From the NCBI GenBank assembly GCA_025642075.2, contig JAODUO010000069.1:375001-439000 (forward strand): a DNA stretch of 64,000 nt. The letters run 5' to 3'. Source of the stretch: Ridgeia piscesae (lineage: Eukaryota > Annelida > Polychaeta > Sabellida > Siboglinidae). A program made the position numbers and the translations under genes. The notes beneath the pieces were generated by a model that made no database searches, had not been told where the DNA came from, and saw only the letters and a list, made by a program, of their open reading frames with translations. Shown piece after piece: positions 49,457 through 62,632 of this stretch; the stretch's first letter is position 1, and each line of letters starts with the position of its first letter.

Positions 49457-52400
49457 TCTTTCATAACAGAACTGTTTGAGTTCAGGAATAACTCTTTCTA
49501 GCTTCTCGGTGTCTTTCTTATGATATGGCCTCCATGCTTGTATGCAATATTATAAATGTGGCATAACTATTGCTTTGTATGATGGTATGATTAATCTTTT
49601 CACCATATACGTTCTCCTAATTAGCCCTAATATTGGATTGCCCTTTGAAGCAGCAATTCCACATTGTTCAGAAACTGTCATGTCAGCACTAACTGATCTC
49701 ACAGATCCTTGTTTACACGTGTGCCTAATATATTGTCGCTCATAAAGTAAGAAAATATAATAGACTTGTATGTCATTCGCCAGCCGTTTTTGCTCAAAAG
49801 ATCGTTTTCATTTTCTAATATCAGTTTTAGCTAGGTTAAGGGTCTCTTCAATAATTGTTATAGTCTTTCTACATGTCCAGTGTTTCTGTAAATTCTACAC
49901 ACAATTTGTTTGTAAGCAATCGTTCGTATAACTTCTTTTGAAAGATGTTTCTTCCTAAATCGCTTCCTTTGATTTGTTTAGGAACGAATCATTCAATAAT
50001 GCCCTCAATTTCATTCACGCAAAATGTTGGATTACACAACTAATAATTTCTACTCACGTCAACGGTGGTGGCTAACACGTTTATGTGAGTAGACATTATT
50101 AGTTATGTAATCAAGACTTTTGTTTGAATAATATACGTCCAACCTGACGAACATTTTCACGAATGACCTCAATCTCATCTGTTAAAATGATTCAACATTA
50201 TGTTGCTGTCTTGTCCTTCGTTAAGTCAGTCCAAGTTATGCTTGCTAAGTAGGTTCTCATTTGTTTATATATGCCTTTGTTGAAATTTCTCTTCCATCGC
50301 TTTTTGCCAGTATTCACTGTTTGTATGTTTACACCATAATGGATCTGGTTATCGGCAATAGATTCCAAAGGCAAAGCCACATATTTTAACACCATCAAGT
50401 TATTCTTTTCGAAAAGAGAATACTAAAGTGTACACATTAGTTGCAAAAGGTGTTTCGTGAGGAAACAGTCCTGTATTAGAAGTAGACACTTCTAATCATT
50501 CCTTCTAACACTCTCCACTGACTTCAACTGAATGTGTGCATGATTAAAATTTAATTTTCCATAAAACGGTTGGTGTCACGGTTTCCACCTCGTTTACTTA
50601 ACCGTCCGGCGATTTCAGAACATTAATGTTGGTTATGACGGTCAATAAACCTATAAATCGCAGCCAACCGTTGGATAGCATGTGTTCTCAGCTGATTGTA
50701 TTACTTTTATTTATGTACATTGTTTTTATTACATACATAAGGATAAAACCACAATAGCTATACATATTATGTTAGTATACATACTCTCGTAGATAGTATA
50801 GCAGATTATGATATAAGAGCAGAATTTGCTATGTCACCAAAACTTGTAAAACTGTTACAGTTGCATTGTAAGAGTCGTAGTTGCTTATGAAAGGTAACTT
50901 GTTTTTTTGGATGGAAGGGGAAAAGATAAATCAACAAATAACCCGGTGTATTAGTATACACATGAAATAAAATATTAGGAACAAAACGCATCACATTCGC
51001 TGTCATATGTCTGCGCTTACTGATCCATTCAATGCGCCATAGGCAAGCTGTCTGCCTCCATGATATTGGACATGTTACTAGAATCGTCCGGTTTTTGAGA
51101 TTATATTTCGAATTAACCACCACCATCATCATTATGATGCAATGATGTCCCATGGTTGGGAGAAACCCTCGGCACGATGTTTCCAGATCTGCCTGTCCAA
51201 AGCTATCCCCTGCGGTGGTGCTTTTCCAGACCTCGTATAGTTCGTCCCTTCGTAGTCTCTCTCTGTATTCTTCTAGGTTGTTTCTATTCATAAGGTATCC
51301 AGGTGGTGATATGCGATATCTAATGTTTATGTCGTATATTACCTAATTGCCCTGCCCAGATCCATTTTCGTGTTCTTATTTGTTAAATGACGTCTATGAA
51401 TGTTGTCTTCTGTCTTACCCAGATGTTTCTTCCTCTGACCCGATACGCGATATTTACCACACCTCGTTCCATCTTTGTTTGTATTGCTGCTAATTTGTGC
51501 TTCGTTTATTTGGCGAGTGTCCTTTTTCCGGGCCGTATATCATTGCTGCAGCGTGGAAAAATTGATATATGACATCAACAAATCCGCACTTAAAGACCAT
51601 GCGACTGAGATGGGTCTGCATCAGGAAAACAAGAACTCCCATAATAAAGAAGACTGCAGTGGCATGTCTCACCGTACTAAGACATCATTCAGCGCCGTTA
51701 GTACTGATGACGTTAACATGAGACGTTAAACGAAAGCCTCAACCCGGTAAAAACATAATAGGTATGAAACAATTAATGTTTTGATTTTAAAAAGATGGTT
51801 CCTGCAGAATGTTAAGTACTACGGCGATAGTTAATTAGATATATTATCTCGAGTGGTCTTGACATGCTGTGTATTTTTAAAGGGTCTTAATAATAACGGG
51901 TATACATATTGTCGTTTCTTTATTACCATAGGTGGGTCTCACCTAAGTCATACGCATAAGTTGTAAAGTAAACAGTGTCACAGTAACTGGACACCAGTCA
52001 GCTAGACAGCCAATGATAACAGTGGTATATTTAATCTTATTAACATTGCACATCTATATACTGCAGCAATGTATTGCATACATTCTGAGAGTTAATGACG
52101 CTGCGTCATATACATCTCGTTGACGTTTATTAATATATTTTAATACGTACGCGAGTAATTGTGGCTGGCATTCTCTCAACCTTTCTGACATTAAAAGCAT
52201 TTGATATACAGTTTTGTTGTCTACGAGGGGAATGCTATGCACATGTACCAGCTGATTACTGATACAAATGAACATTTTATATTGAAGTTGTCCTCTTTCG
52301 GTGTTTAACTGTAGAAACTATTATAATGATGTTTAACTGCACCATTCTATCACGTATTTGGTTCTTGATATTTTAATTCTTTGCACCCACTGAATTCGGT

Positions 52401-53531
52401 TAATCTTATCGCTAAATATATGTATTTAATAATACTATTCGGAAGATATACACCTCCTATGGACACCTTTGGTGTGTCTGTATTCCATCCTGTAGCAAGC
52501 AAGTGTGTTTCTTTTGCCGTTAAGTTGGATGTGGGATTAATTTGCGTTGTACCTGTACTGTCTGCCTCCCGCCACGTGTCAAAACGCGACAAGTATATGT
52601 GAAAATAAGTATGCGATGTTATCGCCGTATACCTGTACTTACAAGAGTAGACGCTCCAACCCTATCTCCGGAATACATTCGAGCTTCCCGTTGAAAATGA
52701 ATCTATAATTAGTTTTGCACGTGCATGAAGACAAGCAAGCGTCGACGGTGTGCTTCGGAGAGTTCCTTCAATGGCCGTCTACAATCACGCGTGTAATTTG
52801 CAGCTGCCTAAGCGGAGATTACACCATTACTCATGCCTTAGGCTGCCTAATACATTCATGTCGTCGACTGTACGCGTATGCCATATGTCACCTTTCATTA
52901 TCGTTCATAATCATCGTTTCTGTGCTACCTCCTGCCAAGACACGTTGTCTGCGGCATCGAGTGTAAGCCAGGTGTCGTGATTGACTTTACTATTTTCACG
53001 CACCAATGAGGTGATTAAAAAACAACGATAAAACGCACCGGAAACAGCAGAATCAAGAATACTTACGGACCGCAGACAGTGACAACAGGACCAACTGAAC
53101 AACACATGCAACTTGACACAAGACGTATTTAATGTATGTGGAAATAACAAGATTTAACCATGAAAAAGTGATTTCAAACAACAGTTGCACTCTTGAGTTA
53201 AGCACTGCAGGGCAAAAACGGCTGATAGACGCTATGCAATGTACGCAATACCACGACACAATCGAAGCTATAAATCTAACTTATGTATCCTATCCAATAG
53301 TTTGTTTTACCTATCCAATAGTTAGTTCGCAATCCGAGAAAAGAAACGAAGATCGAAATATGAAGTTAAAATGACCGACTAACATGCCACACCATTATTC
53401 ACATGCGGCCAAAACATAATATTCTCATTTTTTATTTTTTTATTTAAATTTTAAACAAGTCCGATGACCCAAATACAGTATAAATGCTAACGGTTCACCT
53501 CAGCATGTTCTTCTCCAGGTTTATGCATTTA
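49457..53531 (+). repeat. Segmental duplicate block X, copy 2
   Basis: 4075 bp, nearly identical to 42681-46754. It contains the same LINE relic parts (linker at 50198-50398, RT C-terminal part at 49457-49745), hairpin (50031-50111) and tail (51116-51196) as copy 1. Confidence 0.95.
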
Positions 53532-55208
53532 TAATATTTCCTTGCGCGACATTATTATATTTGACATGGCATAATGCGCCTACTCCAGATGCAAGGAACA
53601 AAATATTGTTAATGGCACGTCGGAGACACACATTCAAAATTAGGTTAATTATGTTGCTGAACCTAGGACAAATGGCAGCTGAAATCGAACCTTCGTCTAC
53701 TTCAACGACAACCGGATGTTGTAGCTACTGGACTTGTCGTCTCTATTATGCACAATCATAAGTAATTTAATTATTTTGATCACATACCAGGCGACAAGCT
53801 CCCTAATTTACCACATAATAGGATGTACGTGCGTGACATGCACAATGTTAGTATACCATACTGCAACAACTGCACGAAACGTCTGTAACATAATAGTTCG
53901 TGCAGACGAAATAAGTGCTTACTATTTTGACGTTGCCGCCTTTCACTGCCCACGGTTGTTAGCCTGTGAGACATCACGTCTGCGAGCACAAAGCCCACTC
54001 AGTGTGGGGATGTTGCTAAATTATCTAGTTAGACGTTACTGTTTGTTCATAGCAGGAGTGTTGTTTGCAAGTCTTAAATTGCTTTCGTAACACCTTGCGT
54101 GTTAGACTGAATAACAAATTATTCCTTGACTATGGTAATTTAGCCGTACGGCACTCGTTACATTGTATAAATGATAGGTTTTTCTCGCCAAATCTGTTTC
54201 TAAAAACTCAAAATAAATGAAAACATCAAGTCCAATGGATGTATGAGACAATGATAACATTGCAACTTAGATATATATGTAACGCAAGTGTATGCTAATT
54301 TCGCATATACGTGATTGCATATATGGCTTATCATCTGAACACAAATATAGTTACTAAGATCTGACCACGGTTATAATGCCATGCAGTTAAACTTAATTAT
54401 TTATAATGCAACTTTGTAAACTATCGGGGGGATGGTAATTAGCAACTAGTATAGCAACACTACCGACCGACCAGCTCAACCGTAATAATAATTGTATTGT
54501 AGTTAAATATGGCGATTGGCGAATATTCAATTATAACAATCTGAACAAGATACCATGACCAACAACATGATATATGTTTAAAAGATGTGTTCTGGAATGC
54601 AACAAGAATGTTTGTGTTCCAGTTGAATTATATTTGACATTTACTCTTTATAATGTTGTCCTTATCTTCGTTGTGTGATGATCCCGTCTTGGTCTCCTGA
54701 TCGTCATGTTGGCGTTCCTACAGTTCGTTAACTGGTCTGCGAAACAGTTTGACAAATAACATATTTTGCAAGTAAACAGGACGGACTGTCTGCCAAGGTC
54801 GGCAAGTGACGACCCCGCTACGAGGTATCTTTTATTAGCAATGGAATGTTCTTTGCGAGAACAATAGATGAGACTTGCTACTGACGAATACATGTAGTTA
54901 ATAATCGAGTTAATTTACTTGGAGCAACCAAATGCGGCTCTCGCTGATCTTTTGATAATGATTCCTTCTCGTCCGCTGTACCTTGTCAACCACAGGTGGT
55001 TTATAATTGTTGAACAGCTTCTGATTGAGCACTGGACTTCGTGACCAACATACATTGAATTCCAACAAATGTCAAGGTACTTTTTTCTCTAGTCAATGCT
55101 CCCCTTTCTCTCTTAATTAACAACATACTTATTTAACGGATGCATGACTAATGAGGCGTAGCTTCAGGGATAGAGTACATAGTTTCCGTTTGTGTTTATA
55201 TGTCAGTC
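53532..55208. other. Non-coding stretch, nothing recognised
   Basis: The frames at 53734-54090 and 54648-54893 have no recognisable domain. Confidence 0.3.
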
Positions 55209-55646
<438 letters not shown>

Positions 55647-55947
55647 AAAATAAGTTGCAAATCAAACATAATGTACGAACAAGGTTTATTTTCATAAAAT
55701 GCCTGTTGATAGAAATAAATATTTCCGTACTCACTTTCTGAATATATCCTAACTATCTCCCGACCATTTTCAATCTCAGGCGTTTCGGCATTTTAATCTT
55801 GTATGCACGATATTAGTGTGTGTTTATTTTATTTCCAACATAATAACAGTGCTTAGGCACATATCAGAATAGCTGCGTTAGAAAAGAACCTCCGTTCCCT
55901 CCACGGATCCTCTCGTCGCACCTAACATAACCTGAATTATGACCAAG

Positions 55948-56340
55948 TTATTCCCTGCTTCGACCAATTTCGCCCGTCTCTGCGGCAGTGCACGTGATTG
56001 TGTAGATTAACGGAATCAGAATAATATTAACAGGTAACGCGAAGTTCTTTGATACTGTGAAATAAAATGACCAGCCAATGACTTCCCTGGATGTCAAAAG
56101 GACGGACGAGCTGAACGGATTGGTGGCAAGCTCTTTTTGATCCACCATATCTGTGCATGCTATTGTTCTTTTTGGTGCCAAGGTTATCACACGGACCACG
56201 CATACACTCACGTTAACATGCTGATGATGTACGATCGTTGTACCGATACACATATACATCATGATGTAGCGTGCAGACATAGCATCAATTAAGCCGTTGG
56301 CGTCTGCTTGCAATTTGCACAGCCACATCAAATCGACCAC
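55948..56340 (-). pseudogene. Possible relic of a rhodopsin-type GPCR (TM7 region)
   Basis: A 130-codon frame. Near its end, SREVIGWSFYF and then NFALPVNIILIPLIYTIT resemble transmembrane helix 7 of leucine-rich-repeat GPCRs, where the word is xALPVNSALNPxLYTxT. The key NPxxY has become IPLIY. The rest of the frame does not clearly show helices 5 and 6. It may be a decayed last exon or a chance match. Confidence 0.3.
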
Positions 56341-57676
56341 ATAGCCAATGCCATGTCAATCTAAGCAAACTATATTTTACTTCTTCGCGTATCTTTGTAA
56401 TCACAATTCTATATTTCCGAACACCAAATTTCGGGTTCTCATTTCCGACGACACTACATACACTAACACCTTCAAGCCGGCGGTTCCGTCACGTGTTCCT
56501 TCAGTTCAGTGGTGCACCTGCACGTCGTGTTGTCTCCTTCCACCAGGCGCATGGTGGCCTCTGTGTCCATGTTACAAACCAAACGTGATAATAACAAAAA
56601 GGACTGCGCGTAGCCTACAATTCCGACTGATTTAATGTACAGCCGTCAAATAAATCAAACATTATGTTTAAGCATACCACATTCATCAAAGGAATCCTAC
56701 AAATAAACTCAATTTGAAACCGGAGAATATAAAATGATAATGCACTGCGTATGCTATACACTACAGCCGTTGATTCGTGTACTGCATCTTTTTTTAAACA
56801 ACGGCGCAGTTTTCACATACGTATTCCCATTCACAGTAATTTCAGACGCCCTGTGTTTTTGTGCAGTGTCGTGTATCTGTTATTTCGGTGTTTTGTATTT
56901 CCGGTAAGCCACTCTGTTCTGACCGAGCAGTTTTTATTACTTTGCATGTTCTATATTTTTGACGAAAATATTCCTAATTTCGTACCATTGTATGCTATTT
57001 CTAATTGTTATTTATCTAAGTCGGTTGATTGGTTTCCATGTAGTTATAAAAACATTATTAGCAAGGCTGTTTCATTGTCCCATTTCAGTAAATCATCATT
57101 CTACTGTCGTCTCTGTCGAGCGGTATGGCGCCGACGGTGCTTTGATTTTTTGTGTTGTCATTTCGAAATAAAATAAAAATAAAAATCACTACCTCACTTT
57201 GTCTGTGCCAATCGGTAGAGACAAGAACATTCGCTGACACTACACAAAGGGAAGTAATCAAAACAAGGCAGGGATATGTAAATAATCAAATTCATTTTGT
57301 TCTTAACTGTCGATCAGACGCAGGAGAGGCGCCGAGCAGGCAACGAGTACCACAGCTATTCCGTCGCAAACTCACTATGTTACTTATTAGAGTCTGGGTT
57401 GAGGCGATGCCCTAATATCGCTCTCATCATCGCGGCAGAACGTGTAAGATATTTCTGTTTGAACCGCGTTTGCGTAATCTAGTTTCATTCACTTCGTATG
57501 TGATGTTTGACAAACGTTTCGTCCTCTGTTCTTGGCATAATTTAATGCGTGCGAGTTTTAAAATAACATCCATCGTTGTCTCTATACATATTATGTAACT
57601 GATCAATTAAAATACCATATCCTATTGACATCTGTATGAATCCGATTTTGTATTCCCTAATGAACGTTGAACTAGT
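56341..57676. other. Non-coding stretch, nothing recognised
   Basis: The frame at 56751-57176 has no recognisable domain. An A-rich run at 57166-57190 (AAATAAAATAAAAATAAAAA) could be the tail of a retroposed sequence. Confidence 0.3.
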
Positions 57677-57712
57677 TATGTTACATTTTGATTTAGCTAC
57701 ATTTATAATATG

Positions 57713-57779
<67 letters not shown>

Positions 57780-57846
57780 AGTTATAATTATATAAATATA
57801 TTGGAAAATTTATATATATATAATAAGTTTATATATATATAATAAG

Positions 57847-57912
<66 letters not shown>

Positions 57913-57945
57913 CTATCAAATAAGACTAAATCAAAATGTAACATA
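57677..57945. repeat. Inverted repeat (20-bp arms) around (AT)n
   Basis: TATGTTACATTTTGATTTAG at 57677-57696 is the exact reverse complement of 57926-57945. The centre is AT-repeat with TAATAAGTTATA words. Confidence 0.85.
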
Positions 57946-58440
57946 TAAAAACAAAGCTGATCGTAATGATTACAACAGTTACCGCGGCATCTCCGTGCTG
58001 AGCATCGTGGGAAAGGTTTTTGCGCGTGGCACCCTGGCTAGATTGCAGATCCTAGCTGAACGCATGTACTCAATGTCCCAGTGTGGTTTCATTTCAGTCA
58101 GTATAACTGAAATGATATTCTCTATACGACAGCTGCAAGAGAAATGTTGAGAACAGAGAAGACCGCTGTAAATTGCCTTCGCCGACGTTACGAACGTTTG
58201 ACCTAGTGAGCGGTGAGCAGAAGTAGTTTGTTCTCCAAAGCTACTTAGTGTGGTCTCCTCCTTCCATGATAGCATGATGGGCACGGTCAACTGTAACGGG
58301 GCTACCTTGAGACCGTTTCAGGTCCGCAGCGGTGTAAAGCAGGAAGGAGTTTTGCTTCAAATCTCTTTGGCGTATTCTGTCAATGATGTTACCATAATGC
58401 CTTTGCTCATCCATGGATTGGATTAGACTCAAGAACAATG
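57946..58440 (+). pseudogene. LINE reverse transcriptase relic
   Basis: NSYRGISVLSIVGKVFARGTLARLQ starts it, interrupted here after 20 residues in the family alignment by changes. SQCGF, MIFSIRQLQEK, then frameshifted VSSFHDSMMGTV and RSGVKQEGVL follow. These match the finger and palm part of a Jockey/RTE-like reverse transcriptase in order. The YADD motif is not reached. Several stops and frameshifts. A + strand fragment beginning right after the AT palindrome. Confidence 0.8.
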
Positions 58441-59372
58441 TGTTTTCTGTTGTAGTATAGGTTTATTAGTGACTGGCGTTATAAATGCGGGCATTGCACC
58501 GCACTTCGATTGATTGCAAAAGAATTGCCTGGTCGCGTGTAATCCAATAAAAACCTTGGCCAACAGTAGATATAATAAATACCTAATAACGCTGTGGTTG
58601 GCCATTTCATGCAAAAACCCAGTAATATATGAGACGTCACACATAAAACCATGTCATTTAAGAGAACAGTAGCGATGGTGTTCACTAGCACTCAGTGACC
58701 TCGCACATTTGAAAGATTGTATTGAATCTCAACCATTAAAACATCATATTGCGCACACACACGCACACGCACAACCACACCCAGACCCACACCCAGACCC
58801 ACACCCACATGCACATGCCGTTTTTTCGCACCCCGAATAACGCACCCCTTTTGAAACTCATCAAAACGCACATCGAGGCTCTTGAAAACCACAATTCCCA
58901 GTAGCGTAGCCAAACACAACCTTCAAGCCCTCCAAGAGCTCCACATGCACCCCTTGAGGCCTATCAATAATACTTGACACTCTAAAACCTCCAATCGCCC
59001 CCTATTCCTGTGTGTTTAACACATCTTCAGCCCAACCACAAGAATAGTGCGGGACTGATCCCAATCCTCCCCAACTCTCTGTTCCATTGCCGATGCTTCT
59101 GATATTCACGAAATGTGTTCATCAACACCATCGTCGACAGTGTCGATCTTTCTGTTGTGTCGGTGGATGATATGATAATTTTGATTAATCATGCTAGTGC
59201 CCTTTATAAGAGGTCTGAGCGCGGGCCCGATCACGTCAGTGCTACGACGTCTGACACGCGCGCTGTACACCAAGATGATATTGCATAATTCCGTGGTTTT
59301 ATCGCGCAACTGAGCTTCATTTTCGAGAATATTATTGACAATTATTATTAATTATTACAAGTTATTGTTGTG
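58441..59372. other. Upstream DNA of leader exon 6
   Basis: No gene recognised. A short CACACC/CACGC-rich run lies at about 58755-58815. A motif like the one upstream of exons 3 and 7 occurs at 59274-59296 (GATGATATTGCATAATTCCG), about 100 bp before the start codon. Confidence 0.35.
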
Positions 59373-59612
59373 ATGTCGCTGCTCAGGATACTATTGGTTG
59401 TTTTATTGGCAACTGTCGTGGAGTCTTACGCGAAGAACGAAACCATCGGAATACCGAAGACATTATACATGCTCTGTGTCACTCTGGACAAGTTTGTAAG
59501 GAGATATCGAATGTCGACCTCTCTCCAATTCGCTCTCGATATGGTCAACAACAGAAGCAATATCCTTCCTGGATACAACCTCCAGATAATATGTGGATAC
59601 TCTGAAAGAAAT
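59373..59612 (+). CDS. Venus-flytrap receptor leader exon 6
   Basis: 80 codons beginning with the conserved ATGTCGCTGCTCAG. The signal peptide MSLLRILLVVLLATVVESYA is followed by KTLYMLCVTLDKFVRR, FALDMVNNRSNILPGYNLQI and CGYSERN, then AAT|GTGAGT in phase 0. The only change in the family motif is Asn for Asp (NNRSNILPGY). The following 3.4 kb holds a palindrome and microsatellites and no receptor exon before the next leader exon at 63031. Confidence 0.7.
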
Positions 59613-60267
59613 GTGAGTTTTATTTGTCGTACGCTAGTGCTATGGTGCTAATATGAATTAAATTCTACATAACATTCTCTACTTTATGTAGTGATTATAT
59701 ATCTTGACGAAAAGTTGTTGAATATCTAAGCATCGTGCGTGTGTGACATAAGCGAGACTTTACCCGACATATCACACGTCTACATTGGCTTCGATCGGTG
59801 GGGGACGATGGGAATGAGTCCCCCACTTTTCTGCCTAATGGGTACAGCATGGGATATGTCCCCTCACCTTTTCAGTTCAGAAAATCATATTTGCAGGCAT
59901 ATAGCGAGATTGATCAATCCCCTCTCTTAAAAGCCCCTACATAGGTTTATAAGTAAAATTAATATAAACTCAGATATAGTGTACCGCCCAACCAGTGGAA
60001 AATCACTAGATACATTGATTGGTTGGCCACAGCGAGCAACTTGATATGTCAGTCCAGTGAATATTCACCATGCCGGGCTCTATCATTTTGCACCCTTGTG
60101 TTGAAATATTAATAGGCACTAGCTATCAAGCATATTACAGATGATTAATGTTTTTGGTTGCCTTGTCACCCTTTGGACTGCATCCTGCTGGATCGGTTAT
60201 TGCCTACGGCGGAACCAGCGGATTCTTGCACTTTATGAAATTTGATCCCATTTCAGTGATTACAAAT
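59613..60267. other. Putative intron or intergenic DNA
   Basis: Nothing recognised. Confidence 0.3.
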
Positions 60268-60483
60268 TTATTATCCAAAAGGCGGGATTGGGAAGTCAGT
60301 CATCCATGTAACCTCTAAAGTCTACCCTCCAAATTGGGGTGGGCCACAACCCCTATTCAAATAAATGTAGGCAATATAACTATTTTAAATAGCTTACCAT
60401 AACGACCTTTGTTTATTTTATAATTAGCACCAGACTAACAACAACTATTGTTATATTTACTAAAACATTTGTATGTATTTCAG

Positions 60484-60525
<42 letters not shown>

Positions 60526-60592
60526 TAGAATAGCACCAGACCAACAATGAATTATGTTTTATATTTACTAAAATAGTTATATGTATTTCAGG

Positions 60593-60672
<80 letters not shown>

Positions 60673-60889
60673 CCTGAAATACATATAACTATTTTAGTAA
60701 ATATAACAATAGTTGTTGTTAGTCTGGTGCTAATTATAAAATAAACAAAGGTCGTTATGGTAAGCTATTTAAAATAGTTATATTGCCTACATTTATTTGA
60801 ATAGGGGTTGTGGCCCACCCCAATTTGGAGGGTAGACTTTAGAGGTTACATGGATGACTGACTTCCCAATCCCGCCTTTTGGATAATAA
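60268..60889. repeat. 622-bp palindrome with 219-bp arms and AT core
   Basis: The left arm at 60268-60486 and right arm at 60671-60889 are almost perfect reverse complements. The core is (AT)n (60487-60527, 60594-60670), separated by a partial third copy of the inner arm (60531-60594, same direction as the left arm). The right arm matches the left arm in its outer part and the middle copy in its inner part. Confidence 0.95.
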
Positions 60890-60907
60890 TGTATGTATGT
60901 ATGTATG

Positions 60908-60953
<46 letters not shown>

Positions 60954-61014
60954 TGTATGTATGTATGTATGTATGTATGTATGTATGTATGTATGTATGT
61001 GTATATAGATTCCG

Positions 61015-61088
<74 letters not shown>

Positions 61089-61094
61089 TTATTA

Positions 61095-61129
<35 letters not shown>

Positions 61130-61132
61130 ACT

Positions 61133-61216
<84 letters not shown>

Positions 61217-61305
61217 GATCTATATACACATACATACATACATACATACATACATACATACATACATACATACATACATACATACATACATACATACATA
61301 CATAC

Positions 61306-61352
<47 letters not shown>
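60890..61352. repeat. (ATGT)n/(AT)n microsatellites, themselves an inverted repeat
   Basis: ATGT tetramers at about 60890-61000, GTATATAGATTCCG at about 61001-61014, AT repeats to 61213, then the mirror sequence CGGATCTATATACACA and ATAC tetramers to 61306, and AT repeat to about 61350. Confidence 0.9.
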
Positions 61353-61353
<1 letters not shown>

Positions 61354-62051
61354 AACATATATATATATGTATATATAAATTGGTCCCCCGTCCCCCAACT
61401 TCTAAAACAGAATCGATACCCTTGCATGTGTAGTGTTTGCAACAAAAAAATAATCTATAACTGCTATCAACAATATTATGCTTGTGGTTCACTGAGGTTT
61501 CTTTAGTAGATCCTTTTGAAATTAAGCAGGTCACAACTTCTGACAAATTAAGACATATCCGCGCTACTTTGACACTCACGCTAATATGACTCATCATATT
61601 TCCAAGTTCATCCAACTTGTGCATGAAGATGGTCACTTATTTTATCCTCTCGTATTCTGATCCAATCAGTTTTAGACTTATAACGACCGATATAATGTCG
61701 TGCAGACACGCATCATGCGAACATAATATCTTAATTAACAGCACCACACTAGAGTCCTATTCTCAGTTAGTCGCCCTGTGAACGTGGAAGAAAAGACATT
61801 GGTGATGTCAAAGTTGCCGTTGACTAATATTTTAAAATGCCTAGACCCATAAAGATGCCATCTGTTGCTTTACATGAGATGCCGAGCGAATGCTTGCAGG
61901 CATTCACCACACCTCATATAAGGTTAAGTATTAAACACATTACTATTTGAAGGTGCGCTCAGCAGATCTATCCAGATAAGAATGTACTAGCTATTAATTG
62001 TCTTGTCTCGAAAAGGACTTTTTTATAAACTGGGAAACACATTTGATAAAT
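61353..62051. other. Non-coding stretch, nothing recognised
   Basis: Complex sequence with no recognised element. Confidence 0.3.
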
Positions 62052-62632
62052 ATGTGTCCGTGTCCGTGTCCGTGTCCGTGTCCGTGTCCGTGTCCGTGTC
62101 CGTGTCCGTGTCCGTGTCCGTGTCCGTGTCCGTGTCCGTGTCCGTGTCCGTGTCCGTGTCCGTGTCCGTGTCCGTGTCCGTGTCCGTGTCCGTGTCCGTG
62201 TCCGTGTCCGTGTCCTGTCTGTCCGTGTCCGTGTCGTGTCCGTGTCCGTGTCCGTGTCCGTGTCCGTGTCCGTGTCCGTGTCCGTGTCCGTGTCCGTGTC
62301 CGTGTCCGTGTCCTGTGTCCGTGTCCGTGTCCGTGTCCGTGTCCGTGTCCGTGTCCGTGTCCGTGTCCGTGTCCGTGTCCGTGTCCGTGTCCGTGTCCGT
62401 GTCCGTGTCCGTGTCCGTGTCCGTGTCCGTGTCCGTGTCCGTGTCCGTGTCCGTGTCCGTGTCCGTGTCCGTGTCCGTGTCCGTGTCCGTGTCCGTGTCC
62501 GTGTCCGTGTCCGTGTCCGTGTCCGTGTCCGTGTCCGTGTCCGTGTCCGTGTCCGTGTCCGTGTCCGTGTCCGTGTCCGTGTCCGTGTCCGTGTCCGTGT
62601 CCGTGTCCGTGTCCGTGTCCGTGTCCGTGTCA
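62052..62632. repeat. (GTGTCC)n hexamer array
   Basis: About 95 hexamers with three register breaks: near 62214 (CCTGTCTGTCC), near 62233 (GTGTCGTGTCC) and near 62311 (TCCTGTGTCC). The frames it opens (Cys-Pro, Val-Ser, Arg-Val; Thr-Arg and Asp-Thr on the other strand) are artefacts. Confidence 0.95.
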
